Source: Actinomadura nitritigenes (GTDB taxonomy: Bacteria; Actinomycetota; Actinomycetes; Streptosporangiales; Streptosporangiaceae). From it: a DNA stretch of 64,000 nt. Of this stretch, positions 42,979 to 51,017 are shown piece by piece. The position numbers were made by a program, and so were the translations under genes. The notes beneath the pieces were generated by a model. That model did no database searches. It was not told where the DNA came from and saw only the letters and a list, made by a program, of their open reading frames with translations. Numbering within the stretch: the stretch's first letter is position 1; each line of letters opens with the position of its first letter. Where the stretch lies: the NCBI RefSeq assembly GCF_017573545.1, contig NZ_JAGEOK010000039.1, positions 22,485 to 86,484 of the forward strand, in the 5' to 3' direction.

Positions 42979-44189
42979 CGCGTGTGGCCCTCTCCGTCTT
43001 CTGCCGGGTCTCCGCCCGCCGCCGGGTCCGGCGGGCGGCGCCGCCACTCGGTGAGCGCGCCCGTCAGCCTGTCCAGGCCCTCGGCCAGCGGCTCGGCCGG
43101 TCCGCCGAAGCCCAATCTGATGTGTTCCGGGGCGCCGAAGCAGGAACCCGGGATGACCAGCACTCCCCGCCGCGTGAAGAGGTCGTCGCAGAACGCGTGG
43201 GTGTCCGCCAGGCCGTGCAGCCGCGGGAACGCGGTGACCCCGCCCAGCGGGGTGACGAGCGACACCAGGTCGGGATGGGCGTCGGCCCACTCCCGGACCA
43301 GGTCGCGGTTGGCCCTGGCCTGCTTCATCCTCGGCTCGAGGCACGCGTCGGCGTTCCGCAGGACGTGCAGCGCCAGGAGTTCGACCAGCGGCGACACGTG
43401 CAGGGTCGTGTAGTCGCGGATGCGCACGCACTCGGCCAGCACGGCGGGCGGCGCCAGGCACCACCCGAAGCGCAGCCCCGGCAGCCCGAACGCCTTGGAG
43501 AACGTGCCGAAGCCGATGCCGCGTTCGTAGAGCGTCGAGATGTCGGGCAGCGGCGGCGCGTCGTAGGTGAGGTCGGCGAACGCGGCGTCGAACAGCAGAT
43601 AGGCCCCCGAGGCCCCGGCGGCCTCTTCCGCGGCCTCGGCGGGCCCCGCGGACTCGGCGATGGCGACCAGCCGGCGCAGCTCGGCCTCGGTGATCGACAC
43701 GCCGGTCGGGTTCTGCGGAAAGTTGACGATGATCGCCTTGGTGCGTTCGGAGACTAGAGCCGCCAGCTCGTCGAGCGAGGGCCGCCAGCCGCGGGCCCGG
43801 TCGAGCCGCCAGGTGCGGGTCGCGCAGCCCAGCCCGGCGGCGAACGCCACGAGCGCGTGGTAGCCGGGCTCCACGACGACGACCTCGTCGCCGGGCCGGA
43901 GCAGCGCGGTCAACACGAGGCTGATGGCCTCGCTCGACCCGCTGGTCGTCATGACCCTGCTCGGGTCGCCGTCGCCCCAACGCCGGGCGATGTGCCGCCG
44001 TACCGCGGGCGTGCCGAGTGAGTATCCATCGTCGAAGACCAGCTCGTCGATCTCGGCGTGGTCCAGTCCCGTCATGGCGCGCAGCTCGGCCATCGAGTAC
44101 GAGTGCACGCCGCTGGAGCTGATGTCGATCTCCGCGGTGAAGTAGTAGTCGCGGAGCCAGTCCTCGAGCCGTGCCGCAGGCAGCCTCAT
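42975..44189 (-). CDS. PLP enzyme, capreomycidine synthase (VioD) like
   Basis: A 404-residue fold-type I PLP enzyme. The Schiff-base lysine lies in TFSKAFGLPGLRFGW, with NPTG in FPQNPTGVS. The N-terminus (LEDWLRDYYFTAEIDISSSGV) resembles what I remember of VioD, which cyclises 3-hydroxyarginine to capreomycidine in viomycin biosynthesis, and differs from ordinary aspartate aminotransferases. A VioC homologue in the same operon supports this reading. An ordinary aminotransferase role cannot be excluded without alignment. The start overlaps the hydrolase stop (ATGA). Confidence 0.82.
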   Translation of the reverse strand: MRLPAARLEDWLRDYYFTAEIDISSSGVHSYSMAELRAMTGLDHAEIDELVFDDGYSLGTPAVRRHIARRWGDGDPSRVMTTSGSSEAISLVLTALLRPGDEVVVVEPGYHALVAFAAGLGCATRTWRLDRARGWRPSLDELAALVSERTKAIIVNFPQNPTGVSITEAELRRLVAIAESAGPAEAAEEAAGASGAYLLFDAAFADLTYDAPPLPDISTLYERGIGFGTFSKAFGLPGLRFGWCLAPPAVLAECVRIRDYTTLHVSPLVELLALHVLRNADACLEPRMKQARANRDLVREWADAHPDLVSLVTPLGGVTAFPRLHGLADTHAFCDDLFTRRGVLVIPGSCFGAPEHIRLGFGGPAEPLAEGLDRLTGALTEWRRRPPDPAAGGDPAEDGEGHTR

Positions 44190-45001
44190 GGCCCGACCTC
44201 GTTCTTGGAGAGGAATTCCAGCAGTGCGGCGTTCACCTCGGCGGGGCGTTCGAGATAGCCGAAGTGGCCGGCCGACCCGATCTCGACGAAGTCGCAGTCG
44301 GGGATGGAGTCGGCGACCTCCGCGCCCAGGTGCGGCGGCGTGACGAGGTCGTCGGAGAACGCGATCACCCGGCAGGGCGCCGCGACGCCGCGCAACGCCT
44401 CCCTGCGGTCCTCGGTGAGATCGGCCCAGCTCTGCCCGAGCGCCCGGTTGGCGCCGCCGACCGACTGCCGGATCGTCTCCAGCCAGAGCTCGGCCTGCGC
44501 GGGGGCGTTCAGGGTGGCCGGCGAGAGCATCTCGAACGCCAGCACGCTCGCCTCGAAGTCACGGGGCAGCTCGATCCCGCTCTCGGCGAGCACCTGGTAG
44601 GCCCGCAGATGCGCGGTCCGGGCCGGGTCCGATCTGGCCTTGGTCGAGATCAGCACCGCGCACCGGACGAGCTCCGGCCAGCGGATCGCCAGCTCCTGGG
44701 CGATCAGCGCGCCCATGGAGGTGCCGACGATCCGGCACGGCGCCGCCCCGAGCGCCTCGATCAGGCCCTTGGTGTCGGCCACCAGGTCGTCGAGCGAGTA
44801 CCGGCCCGGCGGCTCGTCGGACGGCGGCACGCCGCGGTTGTCGAACGTGATCGCCTGGTATCCCGCGGCGGCCAGGGCCGGGGTCTGGTGCAGGGTCCAG
44901 ACCCGGCCGGCGGCCGACGAGCCCATGATGAGCAGCACCCGCTCGCCCCGCCCGTGCCGGTCGAAGGCGAGCCGGATGCCGTTCGTGAAGACGTGGGGCA
45001 T
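44186..45001 (-). CDS. Alpha/beta hydrolase
   Basis: A 271-residue alpha/beta hydrolase with nucleophile elbow GTSMG (Ser near residue 94), acid in FSDDLVTPP and histidine in SAGHFGY. It lacks the GxSxG context and length of a typical type II thioesterase, but could release or proofread carrier-bound intermediates, or close the peptide in trans, since no thioesterase domain is seen on either synthetase here. The gene lies between the MbtH gene (12 bp) and the VioD-like gene (4-bp overlap). Confidence 0.85.
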   Translation of the reverse strand: MPHVFTNGIRLAFDRHGRGERVLLIMGSSAAGRVWTLHQTPALAAAGYQAITFDNRGVPPSDEPPGRYSLDDLVADTKGLIEALGAAPCRIVGTSMGALIAQELAIRWPELVRCAVLISTKARSDPARTAHLRAYQVLAESGIELPRDFEASVLAFEMLSPATLNAPAQAELWLETIRQSVGGANRALGQSWADLTEDRREALRGVAAPCRVIAFSDDLVTPPHLGAEVADSIPDCDFVEIGSAGHFGYLERPAEVNAALLEFLSKNEVGP

Positions 45002-45013
45002 GGCGGGGACGCG

Positions 45014-45235
45014 TCATTCCCCGTCGAGCGCCAGGCGCAGGCTCTTCGGACGCATGTCGGTCCAGGTCGCGCGGAGGTACTCGTCGCACTCCTCCTTGGA
45101 GGCGTGCACCCCCGTCTCCTTCCAGCCGCCGGGGACCGGCAGGTCACCGGGCCACAGCGAGTACTGCTCCTCGTCGTTGATCAGAACCTTGAATCGCGCC
45201 TCGGGCGATTCGAAGTCGAAGCTCACCGTCCGCAC
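45014..45235 (-). CDS. MbtH-like protein
   Basis: A 73-residue MbtH-family chaperone of A domains. It carries the conserved NDEEQYSLWP near residue 20, VPGGW and the downstream CDEYLRATWTDMRPKSLR. These proteins bind the N-lobe of A domains and are often required for solubility or activity of actinobacterial NRPSs. GTG at 45235 follows GGGAGAG by a suitable distance. It probably serves some or all of the ten A domains visible here. Confidence 0.97.
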   Translation of the reverse strand: MRTVSFDFESPEARFKVLINDEEQYSLWPGDLPVPGGWKETGVHASKEECDEYLRATWTDMRPKSLRLALDGE

Positions 45236-45255
45236 GTCACTCTCCCTCGGTCGTC

Positions 45256-45300
45256 GCCTGGTCGTGGGGGTGCCTGGTCGTGGTGTGCGCCTGGTCGTGG
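45256..45300. repeat. Triplicated 12-bp direct repeat
   Basis: Three exact copies of GCCTGGTCGTGG start at 45256, 45272 and 45289, 16-17 bp apart. They fill the 94-bp gap between the hydroxylase stop and the MbtH start. They could arise by slippage or serve as a protein-binding or mRNA structure element. Confidence 0.85.
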
Positions 45301-45329
45301 GGCGCGCCTTGCGGCGTGGTGCTCGGGCC

Positions 45330-46910
45330 CTACCAGCGCCACTCGCGCTGCCCGAGCAGGTGCTCGGCCTTCACCCCGTTGTCCGCGCACCAGGTCATGA
45401 ACTCGTCGATCTGCTTGAGCTGGTAGGACTCGTCGTTGTAGCTGGTGGCCATGACGTGGCCGAGCCAGTCCTCCTCGCCCATGGCGTAGATGTAGGCCTC
45501 GCCCGCGCCGAGCTCGGTCACGATCGCGCCCGCCTGGGCCGCGTTCGAGCCCGACAGCTTGCGCGAGTCACTCATCTTCTTGGTGATGGGCTGGGTGAGC
45601 AGTGCCTGGTAGAGCCAGGTGAGCGGGGCGCCGTCGCACTCCATGCCGAGGAAGGCCATGTCGGCCGTTCCCAGGTGCTCGCGTACATGGCGGTAGAGCG
45701 CCGGGTCGATGCCCGAGGAGTCCGCTCCGACGAAGATCCTGCGGCCGGCCATCTCGACCCAGAACGTCGACTTGGCACGGATGTCGAGGTCGGCGTGCTC
45801 GCCAAGGAACGGCGTCGCGGTGACCTTGCCGCCGGGGAACTCCACCTCGTCGAAGTCGTCCACCTCGACGACCGGCAGCCCCAGATGCTCCAGGTAGAGC
45901 CTCAGCGACGGGTCGCAGAGGTTGCCGCGCGACGAGCGCGGCACCACGACGGCGCCCACGCGGCCGCGCAGCTGCAGCAGCGTCTCCAGCACGATGTGGT
46001 CCTGGTGCCCGTGCGTGATGAGCACCAGGTCGATGTGGTCGGGCAGGTCGTCGTAGGTGTAGCGGCCGCTCGCGTCGCAGTCGGCGCTGATGAACGGGTC
46101 GGTGAGGATGGCCGCCTGGGGCGACTGCAGGGCCAGGCACGCGTGTCCGTAGTAGCGGACACGGCCTCCGGACTCGATGTGGCGGTCCGGACGCAGCGAG
46201 CTCTCGCCGGTGAGCAGCCCGTCGAGCAGGGCGAACTGTGACTCCTCCAGTTCGAGTGCCTCCCGAAGCGCCGCCGTGGTGGTGGGGCGGATGCGGGCCT
46301 GGAACAGGTTCTGCAGTCCCGGATGCCGGAACGGGATGGCCAGGTCGAGGACGTCCGGAGACGCGAGCCGCGGTGTGCTGAGGATGAACGGGCGCTCTTG
46401 GCCGGGCTCCAGCGACAGCTGGACCGACTGCCGTGCCTCGGTGTACGCGGGACTCTTGTAGACCAGCGGTTCCATGAAGCGCAGCGACGCCTGGTTGCCG
46501 GTGTCGTAGGCGATCTCCACCAGGCCGTTGAGCTCGGCCGGCAGCTTGGAGTAGAGGGGCGTGAGGTCGAAGCCGGTGGCCTCCTGCCGGACCAGGTCCT
46601 CGGCCTGCGCGATCGCCTCGGCGAACCGCAGCATGTCCGCCCGGTCCCGCCTGATCGAGGCGAGCAGCTCGCGGATCTCGCCGCTGCGCTCCTCGGCGAC
46701 GTTGACGAAATAGCCGCCGCGCAGATCCGGATTACTGCTCGCCGCCACGTGCACCTGCGGCGCCTGCAGGTACGACTCGAGCATCGGCACTTGCAGAAAT
46801 GCCAGATTCATCGATGCCTGCACGGGGGCGACCGTGTGAGCCCAGGCATAGAAACTGTCGACCAGCGGCTCGATAATCACATTCGACCGAAGAAATCGAG
46901 GGTCGTCCAT
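45330..46910 (-). CDS. CmlA-like diiron beta-hydroxylase
   Basis: A 526-residue protein resembling CmlA, the non-haem diiron oxygenase that beta-hydroxylates a carrier-bound amino acid in chloramphenicol biosynthesis. The N-terminal ~240 residues are the family-specific domain (LVDSFYAWAHTVAPVQASMN at the start). The C-terminal half is a metallo-beta-lactamase fold with THGHQDH (HxHxDH) near residue 300 and further metal ligands in FLGEHAD and FVGADSSG. It probably hydroxylates an aminoacyl-T intermediate of one NRPS module. ATG at 46910 has an ideal AAGGAG. It is the second gene of the operon. Confidence 0.9.
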   Translation of the reverse strand: MDDPRFLRSNVIIEPLVDSFYAWAHTVAPVQASMNLAFLQVPMLESYLQAPQVHVAASSNPDLRGGYFVNVAEERSGEIRELLASIRRDRADMLRFAEAIAQAEDLVRQEATGFDLTPLYSKLPAELNGLVEIAYDTGNQASLRFMEPLVYKSPAYTEARQSVQLSLEPGQERPFILSTPRLASPDVLDLAIPFRHPGLQNLFQARIRPTTTAALREALELEESQFALLDGLLTGESSLRPDRHIESGGRVRYYGHACLALQSPQAAILTDPFISADCDASGRYTYDDLPDHIDLVLITHGHQDHIVLETLLQLRGRVGAVVVPRSSRGNLCDPSLRLYLEHLGLPVVEVDDFDEVEFPGGKVTATPFLGEHADLDIRAKSTFWVEMAGRRIFVGADSSGIDPALYRHVREHLGTADMAFLGMECDGAPLTWLYQALLTQPITKKMSDSRKLSGSNAAQAGAIVTELGAGEAYIYAMGEEDWLGHVMATSYNDESYQLKQIDEFMTWCADNGVKAEHLLGQREWRW

Positions 46911-46980
46911 AGGGTTTTCTCCTTCAGGCAGCGCCCATGCTCACACAGCATCGGAAACCCGAACAAGAGGACGCCATACA

Positions 46981-47005
46981 GGCTCCATCCGGGCCCCACG
47001 GAGCC
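46981..47005 (-). promoter_or_regulatory. Intercistronic hairpin
   Basis: GGCTCC (46981-46986) and GGAGCC (47000-47005) can form a six-pair stem with a 13-base loop in the 108-bp gap between the VioC-like stop and the CmlA-like start. It could stabilise the upstream message or attenuate transcription. Confidence 0.35.
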
Positions 47006-47018
47006 ACATGCGTCGAAT

Positions 47019-48005
47019 TCACCGGATGGCGCGTCCGACCCGCGCCGCCCGCGACTTGCGCAGGTCGCTCGCGACGTTGATGCGCTTGAGCCACCGGTCC
47101 GTCCCGTCGTGGCGAGGCGTGAACGGCTTGCGGCCGTGCACGACCCGGTAGTTGTCGAGGAAGCAGAAGTCGCCGCTCTCCAGCCTCAGGTCGAACATCA
47201 GCTCGTCCATGGACTTGGTGAGCTCGTCCAGCGCGGCCTGCGCCTCGCGGTCCGCCACGCCCATGAAGTACGGGTCGGCCCTGATGTAGGGGCGGTCCGG
47301 GTCGCCGAACAGGACGGCGACGCGTTCGGGAGACCGCTGCATCTCCTCGACGCGCTCGAAGGCCTCCTCCGCCGGCTGCGAGTTGTTCTTGGGCAGGTGC
47401 GACTCGTCGGGGCGGATGCTGAAGCGCTCGCCGGACAGCACCTCCCTGACGCTCGCCGGCAGGTCGAGCGCGTCGACGTAGCCCACGGTCGTCGCCGCGG
47501 CGTACGGGTTGCGCAGGCACGCGAAGCCCAGGAAGTCACCGCGCAGAGGATGGAAGGCGTCCTCGGTGTGCCAGGTCAGCAACGACTCGCTGCTCGAGCC
47601 GAGCTGCTCGTGCTCGTGCCCGCGGATCGGCACGACGTCGTGGACGAGCCGCCCGTCCTGCTGCGTGGCCCATCCGATCGGGTCGCCGAGCAACGACCCG
47701 TACAGCACCAGGAGCAGTTCCTCCCGGTGGGCGCGCGAGTTCCCCTCCCGCTCCCGCCAGTGGGCGGGCGTCGCCCCGAGGCGCTCCTGGTCGACGACGT
47801 AGCCGGAGATGCACAGCACCCCCGACATCCGCTCCAGCCGGAACTCGTTCAGGCACCTCCTGATCCGCGCCGGAAGCCGGTGCGCCAGCACCGTGGCGCA
47901 CTGGAGGGCCTCGTCGGAATCGAGGTCGGTCAGCTCCCCCTCCGCCTCGTCGAGGAGCCGGTCGATCTCACGCAGTTCAGCCGCGTCGATCTCCAGCCTG
48001 TCCAT
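47019..48005 (-). CDS. L-arginine 3-hydroxylase, VioC-like
   Basis: A 328-residue clavaminate-synthase-like Fe(II)/2OG oxygenase, recognisably colinear with VioC of viomycin biosynthesis: GATPAHWR, GWATQQDGR, the facial-triad HTE in TWHTEDAF, SHLPKNNS, NYRVVHGRKPF with the distal histidine, and DRWLKRIN with the 2OG-binding arginine. VioC converts L-arginine to (3S)-hydroxyarginine, the substrate of capreomycidine synthase. Related enzymes hydroxylate asparagine (AsnO), so alignment is needed to settle substrate. ATG at 48005 fits the VioC N-terminus; an in-frame ATG at 48017 is possible. It is the first gene of the biosynthetic operon. Confidence 0.9.
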   Translation of the reverse strand: MDRLEIDAAELREIDRLLDEAEGELTDLDSDEALQCATVLAHRLPARIRRCLNEFRLERMSGVLCISGYVVDQERLGATPAHWREREGNSRAHREELLLVLYGSLLGDPIGWATQQDGRLVHDVVPIRGHEHEQLGSSSESLLTWHTEDAFHPLRGDFLGFACLRNPYAAATTVGYVDALDLPASVREVLSGERFSIRPDESHLPKNNSQPAEEAFERVEEMQRSPERVAVLFGDPDRPYIRADPYFMGVADREAQAALDELTKSMDELMFDLRLESGDFCFLDNYRVVHGRKPFTPRHDGTDRWLKRINVASDLRKSRAARVGRAIR

Positions 48006-48269
48006 GCCGCAACACATCCTCTCCCTACAATCGACTCGACGATCGAAACCCGCCAGCCCGGTTGACTTCGACATCGACATCCGCACGTGTTTCATGCTCT
48101 GCGCTGCCTTGCGAACGCTAATTCGCACTCTTCACCGGGCGCTGGAGACCCAACACCGCCAGTCAGAGTCGGAGCTGATCCGTCATGGACTCGGGCGACC
48201 GGCCACCACCTTTCTTTCTCCGGCTTCGGAGCATTCTTGAATGCCCCTGGATCCGACGTCATGGTTACA

Positions 48270-48316
48270 TACCCCGAGTCTCGCGACAAGCGATACTATT
48301 ACCCCGCCATACCCGC
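48270..48316 (-). promoter_or_regulatory. Candidate SARP-binding repeats
   Basis: On the minus strand, GCGGGTA (48316-48310) is followed by CGGGGTA (48306-48300) and again by CGGGGTA (48276-48270), about 265-310 bp upstream of the VioC-like start. SARPs bind heptameric direct repeats near the -35 region. The spacing here is only partly regular, and I do not see a convincing -10, so the call is weak. Apart from this and the terminator, nothing else is visible in 48006-48565. Confidence 0.3.
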
Positions 48317-48399
48317 GCTATCGGCACTCCACCGAAACACATTGGGTGCGCTTTCAGGCGCCTGAAGAACCCTTCCCCGGGGCTTCGGGAACGGATGAC

Positions 48400-48445
48400 A
48401 AGAAAACACGAAGAAGCCCGCGCCCCCTCAACCGGGGACACGGGC
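48400..48445 (-). terminator. Rho-independent terminator after the SARP gene
   Basis: On the minus strand a hairpin (GCCCG...GGGG / CCCC...CGGGC, 48445-48416) is followed by a T-rich stretch (TTCTTCGTGTTTTCTTG). It lies about 120 bp after the SARP stop and would separate the regulator from the biosynthetic operon. Confidence 0.6.
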
Positions 48446-48565
48446 GCCGTACAGAGCATCAGGCCCGCTCGACGAGACCGCCCGCCGCGACGGCCTACGA
48501 GCGGAGCGGAGCGCTCGGAAAGGAGGCCGCCCAGCGACGCGAACGCGGCGAGCCGCCCAGACCCG

Positions 48566-49345
48566 TCAGTGGATCCGGGCCTTCCATACAGGATTGCTGA
48601 GCTCGGCCGCGGGCACCTGCCTGAGGATCGACTTCTGCAGCTCCTGGAGCTCCCGGCCCGGCTCGATGCCGAAGTTCTCGGAGAGCCGGCGCCGCATGAT
48701 CGCGTAGTTCTGCAGCGCCTCCGCCTGCCGGCCGGACGCGTAGAGGGCGAGCATGAGCTGCGCGCGGAAGATCTCGTGCAGGTGATAGGCCGAGACCGCC
48801 TTGTGCAGCTCGGGAATGATCTGCCGGTGCCGCCCGAGGTCGAGCTCGGCGCTGAAGAGCTCCTCGTAGGCGGCTATGCGCTCGCCCTCCAGAACGCGCG
48901 CCTCCTGTTGGACCGTTTCACCCGGAATGCCGGCGAACGCGCTGCCCCGCCAGACGTCCAGCGCGCTCCGGAAGGTCCGCGCGGCGTCCGCCTTGTCATC
49001 GCTTCGGGCCATCGCCCGCGCCGTGTCGACCTGCTGCCGGAAGTACCAGAGGTCGGTCTCGGCATAGTCCACGCTGAGCATGTAGCTGTCGGTGCTGGTC
49101 TTGAGCTCGACCCCGGACAGCGGGCGCAGCAGCTGGCGCAACCGGTAGATGTAGGACTGCAGGGTCGTCTGCGCGGTCACCGGGGGGCGCCCGTCCCACA
49201 CGAATCTGATGAGCCGTTCTATTTGCACCTCGTTGTTCGCCTGGAGGAGCAGGGCCGCCAGTACCGCCCGCTGCTTGGGTGCCGTGATGGAGATGCGCTT
49301 TCCCAGGTTTTCCACCTTCAGATTGCCCAGAATCAGAAAGTGCAT
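48566..49345 (-). CDS. SARP-family pathway activator
   Basis: A 259-residue Streptomyces antibiotic regulatory protein. The N-terminal OmpR-like winged helix (residues ~1-95: PKQRAVLAALLL, TLQSYIYRLRQLL) is joined to a bacterial transcriptional activator domain (~100-250: DTARAMARSDDKA, HEIFRAQLMLALYASGRQAEAL, LSENFGIEPGREL). It has no extra ATPase domain, so it is a small SARP, typically the cluster-specific activator. ATG at 49345 follows GGAGGGAGAG; an upstream in-frame codon at 49369 lacks a site. It lies upstream of and parallel to the operon it probably activates. Confidence 0.95.
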   Translation of the reverse strand: MHFLILGNLKVENLGKRISITAPKQRAVLAALLLQANNEVQIERLIRFVWDGRPPVTAQTTLQSYIYRLRQLLRPLSGVELKTSTDSYMLSVDYAETDLWYFRQQVDTARAMARSDDKADAARTFRSALDVWRGSAFAGIPGETVQQEARVLEGERIAAYEELFSAELDLGRHRQIIPELHKAVSAYHLHEIFRAQLMLALYASGRQAEALQNYAIMRRRLSENFGIEPGRELQELQKSILRQVPAAELSNPVWKARIH

Positions 49346-49399
49346 CGCCACTCTCCCTCCGACCGGCACCGCGCGGCGTTCCAGTGATGATCATTTCGG

Positions 49400-49428
49400 A
49401 TGATAGCCACCCGGAATGACCCCAACAA
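49400..49428 (-). promoter_or_regulatory. Candidate promoter of the SARP gene
   Basis: On the minus strand TTGTTG (49428-49423) and TATCAT (49405-49400) are 17 bp apart and lie 55-83 bp before the SARP start. The -10 matches consensus at five of six positions; the -35 only in TTG. Nothing coding is visible in 49346-49838. Confidence 0.4.
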
Positions 49429-49478
49429 GCCTTGATCACCAGCCGCAGAGCGTCACACGCGTATCACTCAACGCGAGA

Positions 49479-49497
49479 TCAGGTTTGCCTATCCTAA
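49479..49497 (-). promoter_or_regulatory. Iron-box-like palindrome
   Basis: The minus strand reads TTAGGATAGGCAAACCTGA, 16 of 19 bases identical to the DtxR/IdeR/DmdR iron box TTAGGTTAGGCTAACCTAA, with both half-sites recognisable (8/9 and 7/9). It lies 134 bp upstream of the SARP start. The TAGGAT inside it could itself be a -10, in which case iron-loaded repressor would block that promoter. Binding is inferred. Confidence 0.6.
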
Positions 49498-49838
49498 CTC
49501 CACGGCGCCACACATCGGACCCATTTCGTCGCAGAACTCGCCCCCTCTCGGCGATCGAACGACCATGACCGCAGGCTAGCGACCGAAAGGCATCCGCTCT
49601 CGGTCAGATCCCGGCTTGATCGCCGTTCCCCCCGGCCTCCCGCGCCCGCCCGCGAGCACGCACCTAAGAATGCCTAAGGTGCCACTAAGAGTTCGCGATC
49701 GTCACTACGGGCCCGGCCGCGTACTTCTTTGGCTGCACGGCCACAGTCGGCCCCTTATGCCGCCACCGAGGCTCCAACGAAGGTCCATCGGATCACGATC
49801 CGTCCGACCACTTAGCGCAGGGCGAGAAAAATCACGCG

Positions 49839-50906
49839 TCAACCGCGGATGGAAAGCAGCAGGGGAACCACCCTGTCGATGCCTTTTCCGTGCAGCTGCC
49901 GCAGCACCTGTCCGGCGTCGTCCGGACCGTCCACCAGAAGGCACCGCGCAGGTATCCGCCCCTTCACGATGGCGGTCGCGGGGATGGCGAACATCGGGGC
50001 GTCGACCTCGGTGACCGTGTGGTCCCGGCCGTCCAGCCACTCCGCGACGATGTCCGGACGCCCCCGGGGCACGGGCACGATGATCAGCACCTGCACCAGC
50101 GCGCCGGCTTTGAGCCGGGTCCTGCCCAGCTCACGCACGATCGACTCGGCCGTGAACGGGCCGGACTCCCCGGCGCGGTCCCGGGGCGGACGGCCGGGCG
50201 CGTTGAAGACCACATGATCGTGACCGTCCAGCCCGTCCTCGAACCCGGCCACCCGAAAGTCGCCCGCCCGGCCGTTCACGAGCGCGTTGACCTTCGCGAA
50301 GAGAACTGCCCGCGGATTGATGTCGATCCCGGTGACCGACTCGTGATCGGCCGCCATGGTCAGGGCGAGAAAGCCCGAACCCGTACCGACGTCCAACAGA
50401 CGGCCACCGCGGCCGGAGACCTCCCGGCGCATCACCAGGCTGCTGGCATGAGGCGGCATGACAAGGTCGGGATTCAGGTTCATCACCGGCCGCTCTCCCA
50501 CGCAGGAGAACAACGGATCAGACAAGAAGTACATCCCTGAATGAGGGGACACGGAGACGGTCGGTCTGACCCGATCCCCCAACTCCACCATGTCCAGGGT
50601 TTCGAGAATGACCCGCAGGTCCCGGCCCAGCACGCTGGTGTATTGATGGCGCTCGACATCCCCGTTGCGGACGAAGAGGTGCGTCAGCATCCCCTCGGAC
50701 GTGCGAACGAGTTCAGCGACCCGCCCATACGATCCGAGTGCATACAACGCCGAACGCCGCAGCAGGTCATCAATATCCCTGGCCCCCAGAACCCGGGCCG
50801 CCGATCTCTCGTCGAATCCGCCTTCACGCAGACAGGGAACAAGGCGGGCAATGGCACCGGCGATATCCGGTGAATCGATATCGACGTCGGCGCCCCACCG
50901 GATCAC
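49839..50906 (-). CDS. SAM-dependent methyltransferase
   Basis: A 355-residue protein with a helical N-terminal domain (~1-160) and a Rossmann methyltransferase core. Motif I is LLDVGTGSGFLAL (near 180), the acidic residue after strand 2 is in GIDINPRA and motif IV reads FNAPGRPPR, similar to the NPPY-type motif of HemK/RsmC-like N-methyltransferases. Target unknown; it could methylate the peptide or a cellular substrate. The GTG start at 50906 is weakly supported. It lies 493 bp upstream of the SARP gene on the same strand, so cluster membership is uncertain. Confidence 0.85.
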   Translation of the reverse strand: MIRWGADVDIDSPDIAGAIARLVPCLREGGFDERSAARVLGARDIDDLLRRSALYALGSYGRVAELVRTSEGMLTHLFVRNGDVERHQYTSVLGRDLRVILETLDMVELGDRVRPTVSVSPHSGMYFLSDPLFSCVGERPVMNLNPDLVMPPHASSLVMRREVSGRGGRLLDVGTGSGFLALTMAADHESVTGIDINPRAVLFAKVNALVNGRAGDFRVAGFEDGLDGHDHVVFNAPGRPPRDRAGESGPFTAESIVRELGRTRLKAGALVQVLIIVPVPRGRPDIVAEWLDGRDHTVTEVDAPMFAIPATAIVKGRIPARCLLVDGPDDAGQVLRQLHGKGIDRVVPLLLSIRG

Positions 50907-51017
50907 GACCCCGGATCGTACCCCCGAACCAAAACCCTGTACAGGCCCGGGATACAGACCGCGCTTGACGAGCAGGAACTCGTCCTGTCAACACGACGGA
51001 GCCGACCACCGCCGGGG

